Source of the DNA: Calothrix sp. HK-06
GTDB lineage: Bacteria; Cyanobacteriota; Cyanobacteriia; Cyanobacteriales; Nostocaceae
Assembly (NCBI RefSeq): GCF_001904745.1
Contig: NZ_MRCD01000058.1
Coordinates: 1-57,039 of the forward strand
Direction of reading: 5' to 3'
DNA: 57,039 bases
In this document: in pieces, positions 42,939-50,331 of the stretch
How positions within the stretch are numbered: position 1 is the first letter of the stretch
Layout: each line of letters opens with the position of its first letter
The notes under the pieces: generated by a model
Databases searched by the model: none
Told to the model about the DNA's origin: nothing
Seen by the model: the letters and a program-made list of their open reading frames with translations, nothing else
Translations under genes and position numbers: made by a program

Positions 42939-43931
42939 TTACCAATTGCCTAATTTAATAAACTGATTTGAGCGATAATTATATATTACTGTCCTTTTGC
43001 CAGCAGCACTCAAATCATTGATGCAGTTTTGTGTACCTCCACTGCCGCCGTGATGAATTGCAATAGCCATGTCGTGTGTACCCACTAATTTTGAAAGCAT
43101 CCACTTATTGCGGTTGTCGAGACACTTGGCGCCACCAGCGCCACTATAATCACAATTTGAGACATATTTGATGTAATCGCATTGCTCCCGTAGTAAGTGA
43201 TATTTTTCTTTATCATGGTGGCGCCATTTGGCATCTTGATTAAGGCAAGGCACGGCAGCAGTAAGCAATATATTAATTGAATGCCCTTTTGATTTTTGGG
43301 CAAGCACAAACTCACATGCAGCAGTATCTACACCTAACGCCATACCACTAATAAAGTGGATAGTATCATGACCCCACTCAATTGCACGTTTAATTGCACG
43401 ATTTATAAGTTTACTGAGATGGGAGTATGCATCGTCGCGTTCTGCGGCTGAATCAAAACTTTTAATACGATTGCCAGTGAACATAACATGCATAGTATTT
43501 TTTGAGATATACCGATATGCAAATTGTTCGGGTATCCAAACGTTGCTGGGAAATGTATCGGGCAGTATATCAATAATCTCTTGCATTGAGTAGCCTGCAT
43601 TTGATGTACCAATTGGAGTTAACAAGTATTTAATATCAGGCGTACTGTTTGCGTGATAACACAAATCCTGTATTTGGGATTCGATTTGTGATAATGGAAT
43701 TGAGCAAACACCCTTACTCAAATCTTTAGTAACAATCCCATATGAACTACCCTGCAAACCAGACGACTGTCCGTATATGGCGCCAAATTTATTCAGTGCA
43801 TCAAGAGCGGCGCCCTTGCCGTGCCTACCCTCGACATTTGAACCGAATACAAATATTTGATTGGATTCTAATTTTTTTATTAGACTAGGAGCAATATTAA
43901 TAGGCATATTTTTAATTCTCATGCTACACAA
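42939..43931 (-). CDS. Fusion of a phage A1S_2505-like (macro-type) domain and a SLOG domain
   Basis: 330 residues. Residues about 20-140 read IFVFGSNVEGRHGKGAALDALNKFGAIYGQ, then GLQGSSYGIVTKD and LLTPIGTSNAGY. This matches the A1S_2505-type phage domain, which looks like a macro-domain relative. Residues about 148-330 form a Rossmann-like SLOG/DUF1273-type domain: HVMFTGNR, HFISGMALGVDTAACEFV, IAIHHGGSGGTQNCIN. SLOG and macro-type domains are proposed sensors or processors of nucleotide derivatives in conflict systems. The fusion therefore suggests nucleotide-signal handling. Start is uncertain among the Met codons at 43931, 43922 and 43907. Confidence 0.75.
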   Translation of the reverse strand: MCSMRIKNMPINIAPSLIKKLESNQIFVFGSNVEGRHGKGAALDALNKFGAIYGQSSGLQGSSYGIVTKDLSKGVCSIPLSQIESQIQDLCYHANSTPDIKYLLTPIGTSNAGYSMQEIIDILPDTFPSNVWIPEQFAYRYISKNTMHVMFTGNRIKSFDSAAERDDAYSHLSKLINRAIKRAIEWGHDTIHFISGMALGVDTAACEFVLAQKSKGHSINILLTAAVPCLNQDAKWRHHDKEKYHLLREQCDYIKYVSNCDYSGAGGAKCLDNRNKWMLSKLVGTHDMAIAIHHGGSGGTQNCINDLSAAGKRTVIYNYRSNQFIKLGNW

Positions 43932-44007
43932 ATTAACTGCGTAGCAGCAGTACTATTTAGCAGCTTTCTTTTTATGACAAACTATTAACTCAGTTTAATA
44001 ATTACTA

Positions 44008-44454
44008 TTAATACCAAATTCTTTGAATTTGCTTAATATTCTCAATAAAATTGTAAATTAGTCCAAAGAAGTATTTCCACCCTAATGCAATTCCAAATAC
44101 ACCATTGACGTAGATATCGAATATTAATAGCACGAATCTAACAATTAATGAGCGAGGTCTACTAAACGTAATCCAAAATATGACATTTTCCTTCTCCATT
44201 TGTTTTTGGCGACTTTCTTCTACAAATTCTTGCCTCATTGGACTACCCCAAGGGCAGAAGAACAACATTACTGCTGTTAGATATACAACCCATTGGTAAG
44301 GCGAACCAGCAGCTTGCCTTATAGCGAAACCACATGCTAGGATTGACATGATTACGCTAGCGAGTAGGCGCCAAGTCAGGTTTAATATAATTAGACCGCA
44401 ATCGAATATGTTGGTTCTAATGAGTTTGTTACGGTTTCTCCTATAATCGGTCAT
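44008..44454 (-). CDS. Small membrane protein (148 aa)
   Basis: Four likely membrane segments (about 28-45, 52-68, 100-115 and 118-132) separated by a charged loop, EESRQKQMEKENV. There is no recognised family. The start ATG 44454 is preceded by CATAAACAA with no Shine-Dalgarno. It stands alone between the SLOG-fusion and the Gp157-like genes. Confidence 0.6.
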   Translation of the reverse strand: MTDYRRNRNKLIRTNIFDCGLIILNLTWRLLASVIMSILACGFAIRQAAGSPYQWVVYLTAVMLFFCPWGSPMRQEFVEESRQKQMEKENVIFWITFSRPRSLIVRFVLLIFDIYVNGVFGIALGWKYFFGLIYNFIENIKQIQRIWY

Positions 44455-44643
44455 AAGTTTGTTTATGATTTTTACTAGTGTCTGTAATTATATTACTAAA
44501 GGCATATGCCTAAATATTAATTTAATGTATAATGAAATACTAATGCTATATTTAGACTTAGATTTAGATTTAGGTTAAATATAAAAAGCTGCTCTATTAA
44601 TAAGATATTTTGTATGACTAGTGTTGATTGTTAAGAAAAAAGA
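44455..44643. other. AT-rich gap with palindrome
   Basis: No gene seen. AGGCATATGCCT (about 44499-44510) is a perfect 12-base palindrome, a possible operator for the membrane-protein gene. Short TTAGAT-type direct repeats lie near 44555-44575. Confidence 0.3.
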
Positions 44644-44669
44644 TAACTGTACTATATAAAGTACAGTTA
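44630..44669 (-). terminator. Rho-independent terminator of the Gp157-like gene
   Basis: TAACTGTACT and AGTACAGTTA form a perfect 10-bp stem (44644-44653 with 44660-44669) around ATATAA. On the minus strand it is followed by TCTTTTTTCTT. Its position right after 44684 supports that stop as the original end of the Gp157-like gene. Confidence 0.85.
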
Positions 44670-44683
44670 ATTTTGGTCGCTAG

Positions 44684-45303
44684 TTATTTCCTTTTTTTCG
44701 ACTTTTTGTTTTTAAATCTAACGTGTTTACCAGTCGTAACTTCAGCATAATTGCTAACATCAATACCTAATTTATAGGCATCAATGATAGCTTTATTGTC
44801 AACAGTTGTGATGACTCTCTTGAACTGCGGAGGAAAATCTTCGCTTTCAATATCCATACAGAGGCAACTTTAGGGGGATTGTCGCGAATCTCTATTTCGC
44901 ATTCATTACCCATGTTCTTTTCGGATATTAACCCAACATTGTAAAGATGTAGAAGTGTAGATACCATTTTATCTATGGCGTTTTCACGCACTTCAATAGC
45001 ACTTTGGTATAATTGAAGTGCATGTTCCTTTCGTGCTTCCCACCCCTTTAGTTCGGCTTTAAGTTTTCCTATAACCCAAACTATAGCATCTATTTTATCT
45101 GCCATAGCATCTTGGTTTTGCATTAATTTCTGGATTACCAAACCAATTGTGTCGGGTTTTTCGTTTGTATCTTGAGTCGTATTATCTTGAGTTGGCTCCA
45201 AAGCACTTAATTGTGCTTCTTCAATATCTTGCCACAACTGCACTGCTTGGATACTTAGCTCACGTAGCGATAACTCGCTAATCTTTTTTTCTTCAGATAG
45301 CAT
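44684..45303 (-). pseudogene. Gp157-like phage/plasmid protein, frameshifted
   Basis: From ATG 45303 the protein is a helical Gp157-like product: an acidic N-terminus, a long coiled-coil region (KLKAELKGWEARKEHALQLYQSAIE) and the conserved EIRDNPPKVASV. At about 44853-44857 the frame is lost, one base short; the ATG-initiated frame runs on to a stop at 44767 with unrelated residues. The next frame supplies the expected ending, DIESEDFPPQFKRVITTVDNKAIIDAYKLG, and stops at 44684 right before the terminator. Gp157 proteins close with this P-x-Y/F-K----D--A---A---G pattern. It is therefore a recent one-base deletion, a sequencing error, or much less likely a programmed frameshift. Phage Gp157 has been linked to resistance against other phages. 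Confidence 0.72.
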
Positions 45304-45355
45304 AAATATAGTTAATAGAGAGATACGCTACCATTGCTAGGCAGCGCTTATTTTC

Positions 45356-45577
45356 TCAATACTGGCTATACGCCAAGTGATAATATTGATTTTTCTCTTG
45401 TCTTAAAAGAAATTCCTTTTCTAAGTGTTCTGCTTCCTCTTCGCTGATTTCTATAGTCGGCTCGACAAGCTTAATATTGGTTGGTACGTCAACTTCGCAT
45501 CCAGTATCGCTAACTGGCGCCATTGCATCAGTACTTAAAGTTTGAGTTACTGTTGCTGCTTCTTTTATAGGTTTCAT
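45356..45577 (-). CDS. Small acidic hypothetical protein (73 aa)
   Basis: I choose ATG 45577 (MKPIKEAATV); the frame is open 13 codons further upstream. The middle is acidic (ISEEEAEHLEKEFLLRQEKN), probably one long helix. It has no recognised family. It lies between the AIPR-like gene and the Gp157-like gene on the same strand. Confidence 0.5.
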   Translation of the reverse strand: MKPIKEAATVTQTLSTDAMAPVSDTGCEVDVPTNIKLVEPTIEISEEEAEHLEKEFLLRQEKNQYYHLAYSQY

Positions 45578-45634
45578 AATTTTAGTAATGTTGGTTAACC
45601 TATAAAAGAAGCGCATTAGCGCCAGTTGTATTAA

Positions 45635-46861
45635 TTATCTTAAAACTAGTTGTGGTACGTTAACAAGATTTGGAGTACCTTCTATCAACTGTGTTTTATA
45701 ATTTATTGCTAATTCGCATAAATTATTCCACAATTTGTCGTTACGCTGTATAGCAGCGCTTGAAGTGTTACCCGCTATTTTTAATTCTTTTAATTCTTTT
45801 TGATAACGGCGCCACAGTATTATAAATAGAGGTTCTCGCAATTCCTTAAATGGTATAATCCACTCGTAATTACCTTGTAGCATTACTCTGTATGTTGCAA
45901 TAATTGGAGTTGATAGCGCTTCTATAGCTTTAAAGCCATAAATTGAACCGTCTATTAACTTTGTGATATCATTTTTTCTTCCTATGTTTATACCTGCAAA
46001 TGATGATATACCACTTATTTGCTGATTTTTCAAGGATTTATTGATTTCCTCGAATAAACGCTTCTCAATCCAAAATGCATCTGCTAGCAATGGCATTAGT
46101 TTTTCCATTCTTTTCAGTTCTTTATTAGTTAGCGTAGGTAACGATTTTGGATGCGGTTTACCAGGAATATTGTAATTGTATTTAACGTAGTCAAGTGGGT
46201 TTAGCAATTTAAATGTGTGATTGATAGAGCAATGCCTATATTTATCACCTTCAACCTCACCTTGATTTTGGTAATATGCTATATGACTAAATGGCTTATT
46301 TTCGTGAGTTTTGAGATTGTTTATAATCGATTTTATTTCATCAAACCCGCCAGCAGCATTTATTTTAGATCTTTTGTCAATCGGCGTGACTGTATTTATT
46401 TTTAAGGCTATTTCTTTCGCTGTATTTATATCATTAAAATTTGAATATATTGTTATACTTACAAAAGCAATCTGGGGTCTAACACCTCGATTATGTGCTA
46501 ATTCAATTCCTTTTAACGTGTGGGCGCCATTACATATTCCGTAACAGTCATAACCTTCGCTCGGTTCAAGTACCTCAATATCTATCTTGTGTTGACCCTT
46601 TTCTTTGTATACCCTTACTGACTTTGCAGTAATCACAATACCACCATTATACTGGAGGAATTTTTCGGGTGTTGTGATGAGAGTGTAAACTATATCCTTA
46701 CAAACATCAGCTTTTGGGTTGGGTTCCCGTATATTTGGATAGCTTGGCAAGTTTGTAGGCATTGTAGCAACTGGCGCCACAAGCGAGTAGTAGTCGTACT
46801 GTCCAAGCATCTTTGTAGCCGATGCCTGTTCGACCAGCGGGATTGTAAAAATTTTTGGCAT
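45635..46861 (-). CDS. AIPR-like (abortive-infection type) protein
   Basis: 408 residues. Near 70-135 it reads KFLQYNGGIVITAKSVRVYKEK, then IDIEVLEPSEGYDCYGICNGAHTLKGIELA. This matches the AIPR/DGQHR-type pattern of NNGI-I-A, then a strand with P-------NG-QT/HTL. Later segments (EIALKINTVTPIDKRSKIN) fit the same family. AIPR proteins were named from abortive phage infection loci, and the mechanism is unclear. A Shine-Dalgarno AGGTGG precedes ATG 46861, and a cluster of inverted repeats lies directly upstream. The complete length suggests a working protein. Confidence 0.65.
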   Translation of the reverse strand: MPKIFTIPLVEQASATKMLGQYDYYSLVAPVATMPTNLPSYPNIREPNPKADVCKDIVYTLITTPEKFLQYNGGIVITAKSVRVYKEKGQHKIDIEVLEPSEGYDCYGICNGAHTLKGIELAHNRGVRPQIAFVSITIYSNFNDINTAKEIALKINTVTPIDKRSKINAAGGFDEIKSIINNLKTHENKPFSHIAYYQNQGEVEGDKYRHCSINHTFKLLNPLDYVKYNYNIPGKPHPKSLPTLTNKELKRMEKLMPLLADAFWIEKRLFEEINKSLKNQQISGISSFAGINIGRKNDITKLIDGSIYGFKAIEALSTPIIATYRVMLQGNYEWIIPFKELREPLFIILWRRYQKELKELKIAGNTSSAAIQRNDKLWNNLCELAINYKTQLIEGTPNLVNVPQLVLR

Positions 46862-46871
46862 GATAAATCCA

Positions 46872-47041
46872 CCTTGATTAATGACTTTTTACGATTACAT
46901 CACATATCAAGGCTAATTGTTACCAGCCTACCCAAAATCAATCTTAATTCAGAATTTATGTACTATTTAGTACTAATTAAGATTGATTTTGGGTTGCTGG
47001 TACTTGTGTGGTGTTGAGGCAAGTTTTACAGTCACTTGCCT
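46872..47041. repeat. Cluster of nested inverted repeats
   Basis: There are three independent repeats in 170 bases. CCTTGAT/ATCAAGG is at 46872-46912. CCCAAAATCAATCTTAATT and its exact complement are at 46931-46949 and 46975-46993, flanked outside by TACCAGC/GCTGGTA (46921-46927, 46996-47002) and holding GTACT-ATTT-AGTAC inside. AGGCAAG/CTTGCCT is at 47017-47041. No U tract follows on either strand, so simple termination is unlikely. A cruciform, a regulatory region for the AIPR-like gene, or a replication/transfer site are options. Confidence 0.7.
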
Positions 47042-47048
47042 TTATGTT

Positions 47049-47390
47049 TTATTTTGCATTTAGCATTTCGTTATACTGCTTGATATGCTCGTTAAGTTCT
47101 GGAAACCCAGTATAATTGGCGGCAACATGCTCTAGCGAATATAAACCGGCTTTCGACCAGAAGAATTTATCAGTTTTCTTCTTGCCAGTTACTTCGATTA
47201 CTGCGCTAGGTATTATCTTTTCTTCAGATATAAATTTACGTGCGCGCGTGACAGCCTTGGATTTTGAGTCTGCATTATCCACTCGATAATGAGGAATAGT
47301 GTTTAAAATTCGATAACCAACTCTTTTTCTCTTGACACTTTTCCTTTTACGGGGGCTGCTGCTGATAGTTGATATTGATTCTGATTTCAT
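47049..47390 (-). CDS. Basic hypothetical protein (113 aa)
   Basis: Unrecognised. The N-terminal 25 residues are Ser/Arg/Lys-rich (SSPRKRKSVKRKRVG), suggesting nucleic-acid binding. The rest is mixed alpha/beta. A good Shine-Dalgarno (AGGAG) precedes ATG 47390. The start overlaps the stop of the GIY-YIG gene by 4 bases, so the two are coupled. Confidence 0.6.
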   Translation of the reverse strand: MKSESISTISSSPRKRKSVKRKRVGYRILNTIPHYRVDNADSKSKAVTRARKFISEEKIIPSAVIEVTGKKKTDKFFWSKAGLYSLEHVAANYTGFPELNEHIKQYNEMLNAK

Positions 47391-47692
47391 GGTTTCTCCT
47401 TTTGTATTTGTTCGTATAATTTGCGGTTATTTTTTTGGCGCCTTAGCTTACGTTCTAAGTGGTATGCGTCTTTAGCTGTACGTGTGTACCAGACATGTAC
47501 GATTTCTAATTTTATGCCTCGTTCAACTGCGGCTTGTGTAAACCTTGCGCCTACCCCACTACAATGTTCTTTGAAACGTTGTGAGAGGTTTTTGGTTGCG
47601 CCAAGGTAGTACTGCGCTTTGTGTTTATTGCTGCCTAATGGCTCGGATAGCTTGATAAGGTAGCAACAACTAGTTGACTTAATTTCACACAT
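47387..47692 (-). CDS. GIY-YIG nuclease domain protein
   Basis: 101 residues consisting only of a GIY-YIG domain. CCYLIKLSEPL and YYLGATKNLSQRFKEH stand in for the GIY and YIG strands and the conserved Arg (in SQRF), followed by ARFTQAAVERGIKLE and the conserved Glu in YHLERKLRRQKNNRKL. The family includes repair and homing nucleases; stand-alone small ones are common on mobile elements. It is translationally coupled to a small basic protein. Confidence 0.8.
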   Translation of the reverse strand: MCEIKSTSCCYLIKLSEPLGSNKHKAQYYLGATKNLSQRFKEHCSGVGARFTQAAVERGIKLEIVHVWYTRTAKDAYHLERKLRRQKNNRKLYEQIQKEKP

Positions 47693-47738
47693 CGTCCAGT
47701 GGAATTAATGTTCTGGATTTATTGCGTAGCTATTGTGA

Positions 47739-48278
47739 TTAATATTGAAAAATACTTATTTCCTTTGTTTCTTTGATTTCTTTTTCTACTAATATTTTGG
47801 AATGATATTCAGAAATTGCATTCTTTAGTACTTCTTCAATGCTAAAGCTGGTAATATTTGTTATTTCTTGTAAATAAACTTGTGACCTTCTGTCTAGCGA
47901 AGGTAGTTTTTTACTTTCTCTCTTACCCTGCTTTCTAGCATCTCTCATTAATTTTAGTACCAAGTCTTGATTGATTTTGTTGACTGGGTATTCTGATAAA
48001 GCGTCGATTACTGCTTCATATCGGCTTTGTGCGAGTGAATACAATACTTTGGGTTCGATACTCCCAAGCGCTTGTGGGCAATAACTAAAATGATTATATA
48101 ATGCCTTTGCTACACGGATTGCACGCCTTTCTTTTGCGCTACCTTTAACCCACCCTCTTAATTCTAATAATATTCGATATTCACTACAGGAATGACTTTT
48201 TTTGTATTCGTATAATTGAAAAGATTGCTTTAGAATCGTGAGTGTAACACTATTAAAGTTCAAATCAATTTCTTCCAT
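47739..48278 (-). CDS. Plasmid protein, shorter paralogue of the 352-aa protein
   Basis: 179 residues, helical. It aligns by eye with residues about 25-140 of the protein at 50332-51390: EYRILLELRGW matches EYLVLLKANGW, then KERRAIRVAKALYNHF-YCPQ matches EKRLLAVATAFNPFMHCIQ, and SIEPKVLYSLAQSRYEAVIDAL matches KIEPKTIYQLADEKLAPVIARL, with INQDLVLKLMRDARKQGKR against ITQDLVVKFIRHQQNLMRK. The function is unknown. The C-terminus (TSFSIEEVLKNAISEY) resembles a short RHH-like helix pair. It is a single transcription unit after a 216-base AT-rich gap. Confidence 0.6.
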   Translation of the reverse strand: MEEIDLNFNSVTLTILKQSFQLYEYKKSHSCSEYRILLELRGWVKGSAKERRAIRVAKALYNHFSYCPQALGSIEPKVLYSLAQSRYEAVIDALSEYPVNKINQDLVLKLMRDARKQGKRESKKLPSLDRRSQVYLQEITNITSFSIEEVLKNAISEYHSKILVEKEIKETKEISIFQY

Positions 48279-48494
48279 ATATCCATGTTTAGTTTACAAA
48301 TAACTATTTAATATATTACTATTAATCTATTTATATTGTTAGGGATTATCAGCAAATTTTGTTTTTACAATCAAAATATTTATTTGTAATTTTAGATTAA
48401 TTATCCTATCTTTAATAATAAAGAGTGGGGATATAAATTCAACCGTATTTACTTGTATTAACCTTAACTTTAATCGTGATTGATGACTGCTGAG

Positions 48495-49004
48495 TTATTT
48501 AGCGCAAATATCTATCGCAATTTGCTCAAAAGTTTTATGTGTTTTCGTTATTTCTCCGCTAATTTCAACCAACTTCATACTAACAGCAGCTATAGATGCC
48601 ATTGTTGCGCTATCTTGTTGTGCAAGGTAATTTAGTAGAGCGATTAAGGTTTTGGAGGCACCTTGTAATTGTCGGTAAATAACTCCGTAATCCCAACTTT
48701 GATTATGTTCAGTTTTCGTTAATGTACCTAAAGTATCTACAATTTTTTCTTGTAGTAATTCCTCCGCTCGTCTTTCAATTGACTCATCAATAGCGTCAAT
48801 TATGTGTTCAGGTTTGGTAAACGGCGCCGACACATTACAAATGTTGTCATAAACAAGTGATGTGCAATCTATCAACAGACTGTAATCACGTAGCTCACGA
48901 GCTACTTTATCTAAGTCAAGGGTGCCGTTTTTATCGCAAACTACATCTTTCCAGTCTGATGCAAATACTTCCATATAGTCGCCATCAGTGTAATTTCTTT
49001 CCAT
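48495..49004 (-). CDS. Hypothetical helical protein (169 aa)
   Basis: Unrecognised acidic protein. The N-terminal half has several Cys and Asp (DWKDVVCDKNGTLDLDKVARELRDY), and the C-terminal half is helical (TMASIAAVSMKLVEISGEITKTHKTFEQIAIDI). A Shine-Dalgarno TTAGGAG lies 8 bases before ATG 49004, overlapping the stop of a possible 24-codon ORF. It is the last gene of a run of small genes beginning at 49882. Confidence 0.6.
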   Translation of the reverse strand: MERNYTDGDYMEVFASDWKDVVCDKNGTLDLDKVARELRDYSLLIDCTSLVYDNICNVSAPFTKPEHIIDAIDESIERRAEELLQEKIVDTLGTLTKTEHNQSWDYGVIYRQLQGASKTLIALLNYLAQQDSATMASIAAVSMKLVEISGEITKTHKTFEQIAIDICAK

Positions 49005-49014
49005 TTAAATTCTC

Positions 49015-49089
49015 CTAATCATCAAAGTCTGATATGTGGTTATCGTTGGTTTGTTGAAAGCGTGGAATAGTGGCGCCAGTACAGTACAT
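49015..49089 (-). CDS. Possible 24-aa micro-ORF (leader peptide)
   Basis: ATG 49089 to TAG 49015, with a GGCGCC site inside. Its stop codon overlaps the Shine-Dalgarno of the downstream 169-aa gene, so it could act as a coupling leader. It has no Shine-Dalgarno of its own, so support is limited. Confidence 0.25.
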   Translation of the reverse strand: MYCTGATIPRFQQTNDNHISDFDD

Positions 49090-49129
49090 AGGTTAAATTA
49101 AATACTCTTTAATATTTGCCGCCGAATAT

Positions 49130-49306
49130 TCAACTATCAGACCATTCTTTATAACCCCATGCATTACTTCTTATCGTTTCTCCTTGTTGATGAGTCAATG
49201 GTAAATTAGAGGTACTTTCATTATTTTGAACTTCAACTTCAGTTTTAACTAGTTCAATTACCTGTTGATTAGTTGGACTTGTTTGACTTATATTGTTGTT
49301 AGCCAT
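49130..49306 (-). CDS. Very small protein (58 aa), first-frame gene of a mini-gene run
   Basis: ATG 49306 to TGA 49130. It is preceded at good distance by AAGGAG, which lies across the stop codon of the gene upstream, so translation is probably coupled. The protein is polar (Asn, Gln, Glu, Thr-rich), starts MANNNISQTSPTNQQ and ends GYKEWSDS. It is likely disordered; the function is unknown. Confidence 0.6.
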   Translation of the reverse strand: MANNNISQTSPTNQQVIELVKTEVEVQNNESTSNLPLTHQQGETIRSNAWGYKEWSDS

Positions 49307-49312
49307 TTGTGT

Positions 49313-49444
49313 TTACTCCTTTTTATTTGAATCAGTTGTATCAATCGGAGCCTGCCCCGCTAGTTGTTGGGCAGCAAGAAGAAATTCCTCATCTGTCATA
49401 TCCTGTGATTGGTTTTGGTTGTTGATAGGCGCGTCTAATGTCAT
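49313..49444 (-). CDS. Very small protein (43 aa)
   Basis: ATG 49444 to TAA 49313. A GAGGA Shine-Dalgarno sits at the end of the preceding gene, whose TGA is 3 bases before this ATG. The product starts MTLDAPINNQNQSQDM and contains DEEFLLAAQQLAGQAP. It is acidic, probably one helix. Its own stop overlaps the next gene's Shine-Dalgarno. Confidence 0.6.
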   Translation of the reverse strand: MTLDAPINNQNQSQDMTDEEFLLAAQQLAGQAPIDTTDSNKKE

Positions 49445-49447
49445 TAC

Positions 49448-49618
49448 TCATTCCTCAGTTGTAGTATTTGAAGCTTGACTGTTTGAAGGTTGACCGTAGT
49501 TTGGCAAACCTACAATTGCTGGTAGCCCGTCATCGGCTGGCATAGGAGGTTTTCCATCGTCGTAGTTTGCCAAAAGTATGGCGCTCGTTCCGTCTGCCAG
49601 TGCTACATAAAAACTCAT
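49448..49618 (-). CDS. Very small protein (56 aa)
   Basis: ATG 49618 to TGA 49448, preceded by AAGGGA. The product starts MSFYVALADGTSAILLANYDDGKPP and is Pro/Asp/Ser-rich after that. It is the upstream partner of two further mini-genes with overlapping signals, and all three look like one translationally coupled set. Confidence 0.6.
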   Translation of the reverse strand: MSFYVALADGTSAILLANYDDGKPPMPADDGLPAIVGLPNYGQPSNSQASNTTTEE

Positions 49619-49645
49619 GGTGTTGTCCCTTGTTCTAGTTGATTA

Positions 49646-49882
49646 CTAAAGTCGTACATATGTGACTAATTGTGCTTCTTCTAATGAGGGCTTATTTCTA
49701 GGTTTTAATCCTGTAATACTTCCCACTTTGAAAAGATTTGTAGGTGCATAGCCACATGTTCCTTTACCTTTGTTACAGCCCATTTGCACAATTTTATATG
49801 CTGGAGGAGATGCTGCTTCCAACTTTAATGGCACCATCACAGTGATATATATAGGTAAAATCACAATCAGAAACTTTCGCAT
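49646..49882 (-). CDS. Small exported protein (78 aa)
   Basis: An N-terminal signal peptide (KFLIVILPIYITVMVPLKLEA, cleavage near residue 24) is followed by a short mature part with two Cys (MGCNKGKGTCGYAP) that could form a disulphide. A GGGAG Shine-Dalgarno precedes ATG 49882. It has no recognised family. It heads the run of small genes that continues to 48495. Confidence 0.6.
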   Translation of the reverse strand: MRKFLIVILPIYITVMVPLKLEAASPPAYKIVQMGCNKGKGTCGYAPTNLFKVGSITGLKPRNKPSLEEAQLVTYVRL

Positions 49883-50035
49883 AATTTAAAATCTCCCTCA
49901 CTCATTTATTGAACTTTTTACTTATTAATCAATTGAGCTATTGGTTTGGCTATTCTGCATCCGTCTTATCACTTACCAAAAGTTTGTATAACGTGGCGCC
50001 TCACCATCCTGCCAAACAATACGTTGTAATACCGA

Positions 50036-50122
50036 TTTAATATGAAGCTGCAACTAATTAGATCCCCCCAACCCCCCTTAAAAAGGGGGGCTAAGAATAA
50101 TAATATGCATCTTCATATAAAA
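50036..50122. mobile_element. MITE with G-run hairpin core
   Basis: The terminal inverted repeats ATATGAAGCTGCA (50040-50052) and TGCATCTTCATAT (50106-50118) match at 12 of 13 positions and extend with weaker pairing to about 50036 and 50122. The core holds the hairpin CCCCCCTT-AAA-AAGGGGGG (50072-50090), a motif I recall as widely dispersed in Nostocales genomes. It carries one of the window's rare GATC sites. It overlaps the 3' end of the neighbouring gene. Confidence 0.7.
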
Positions 50123-50308
50123 ATGATATAAGATTATGCGATTTGGGTCTTGTGCGTCTCCAGCCGCTGACCCGTCATAGTTTCGTGCGGATGTTGCTGG
50201 GATATAACTCCATTCAACTGTCTGTTCAGATAATGTCCAAGACACAGTTTGCTTGTTTCTTGCCCGCATCCTTTTTACAGCTTCGTTTCTATCAAAACAA
50301 ACACTCAT
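50078..50308 (-). CDS. Small protein whose C-terminus is supplied by the MITE
   Basis: The start is ATG 50308 with Shine-Dalgarno AGGAGA (five in-frame codons upstream are unlikely to be used). The 76-residue product begins MSVCFDRNEAVKRMRARNKQ and continues to about AQDPNRIILYH. The last 14 codons lie inside the MITE, whose G-run core provides the TAA stop. The original C-terminus is therefore probably lost. The family is unknown. Confidence 0.55.
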   Translation of the reverse strand: MSVCFDRNEAVKRMRARNKQTVSWTLSEQTVEWSYIPATSARNYDGSAAGDAQDPNRIILYHFYMKMHIIILSPPF

Positions 50309-50331
50309 AATTATCTCCTGCAATTAGATTT

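Noticed and set aside
44845-44865. Programmed ribosomal frameshift in the Gp157-like gene
   Set aside because: No slippery heptamer or downstream pseudoknot is evident at the shift; a one-base deletion or read error is simpler.
44767-45303. Gp157-like gene read as intact with stop at 44767
   Set aside because: The family C-terminus is in another frame and reaches 44684 just before a terminator; the 44767 stop belongs to the shifted frame.
46921-47002. Large palindrome as a simple rho-independent terminator
   Set aside because: No U tract follows on either strand and the loop contains its own hairpin, so termination alone is a poor explanation.
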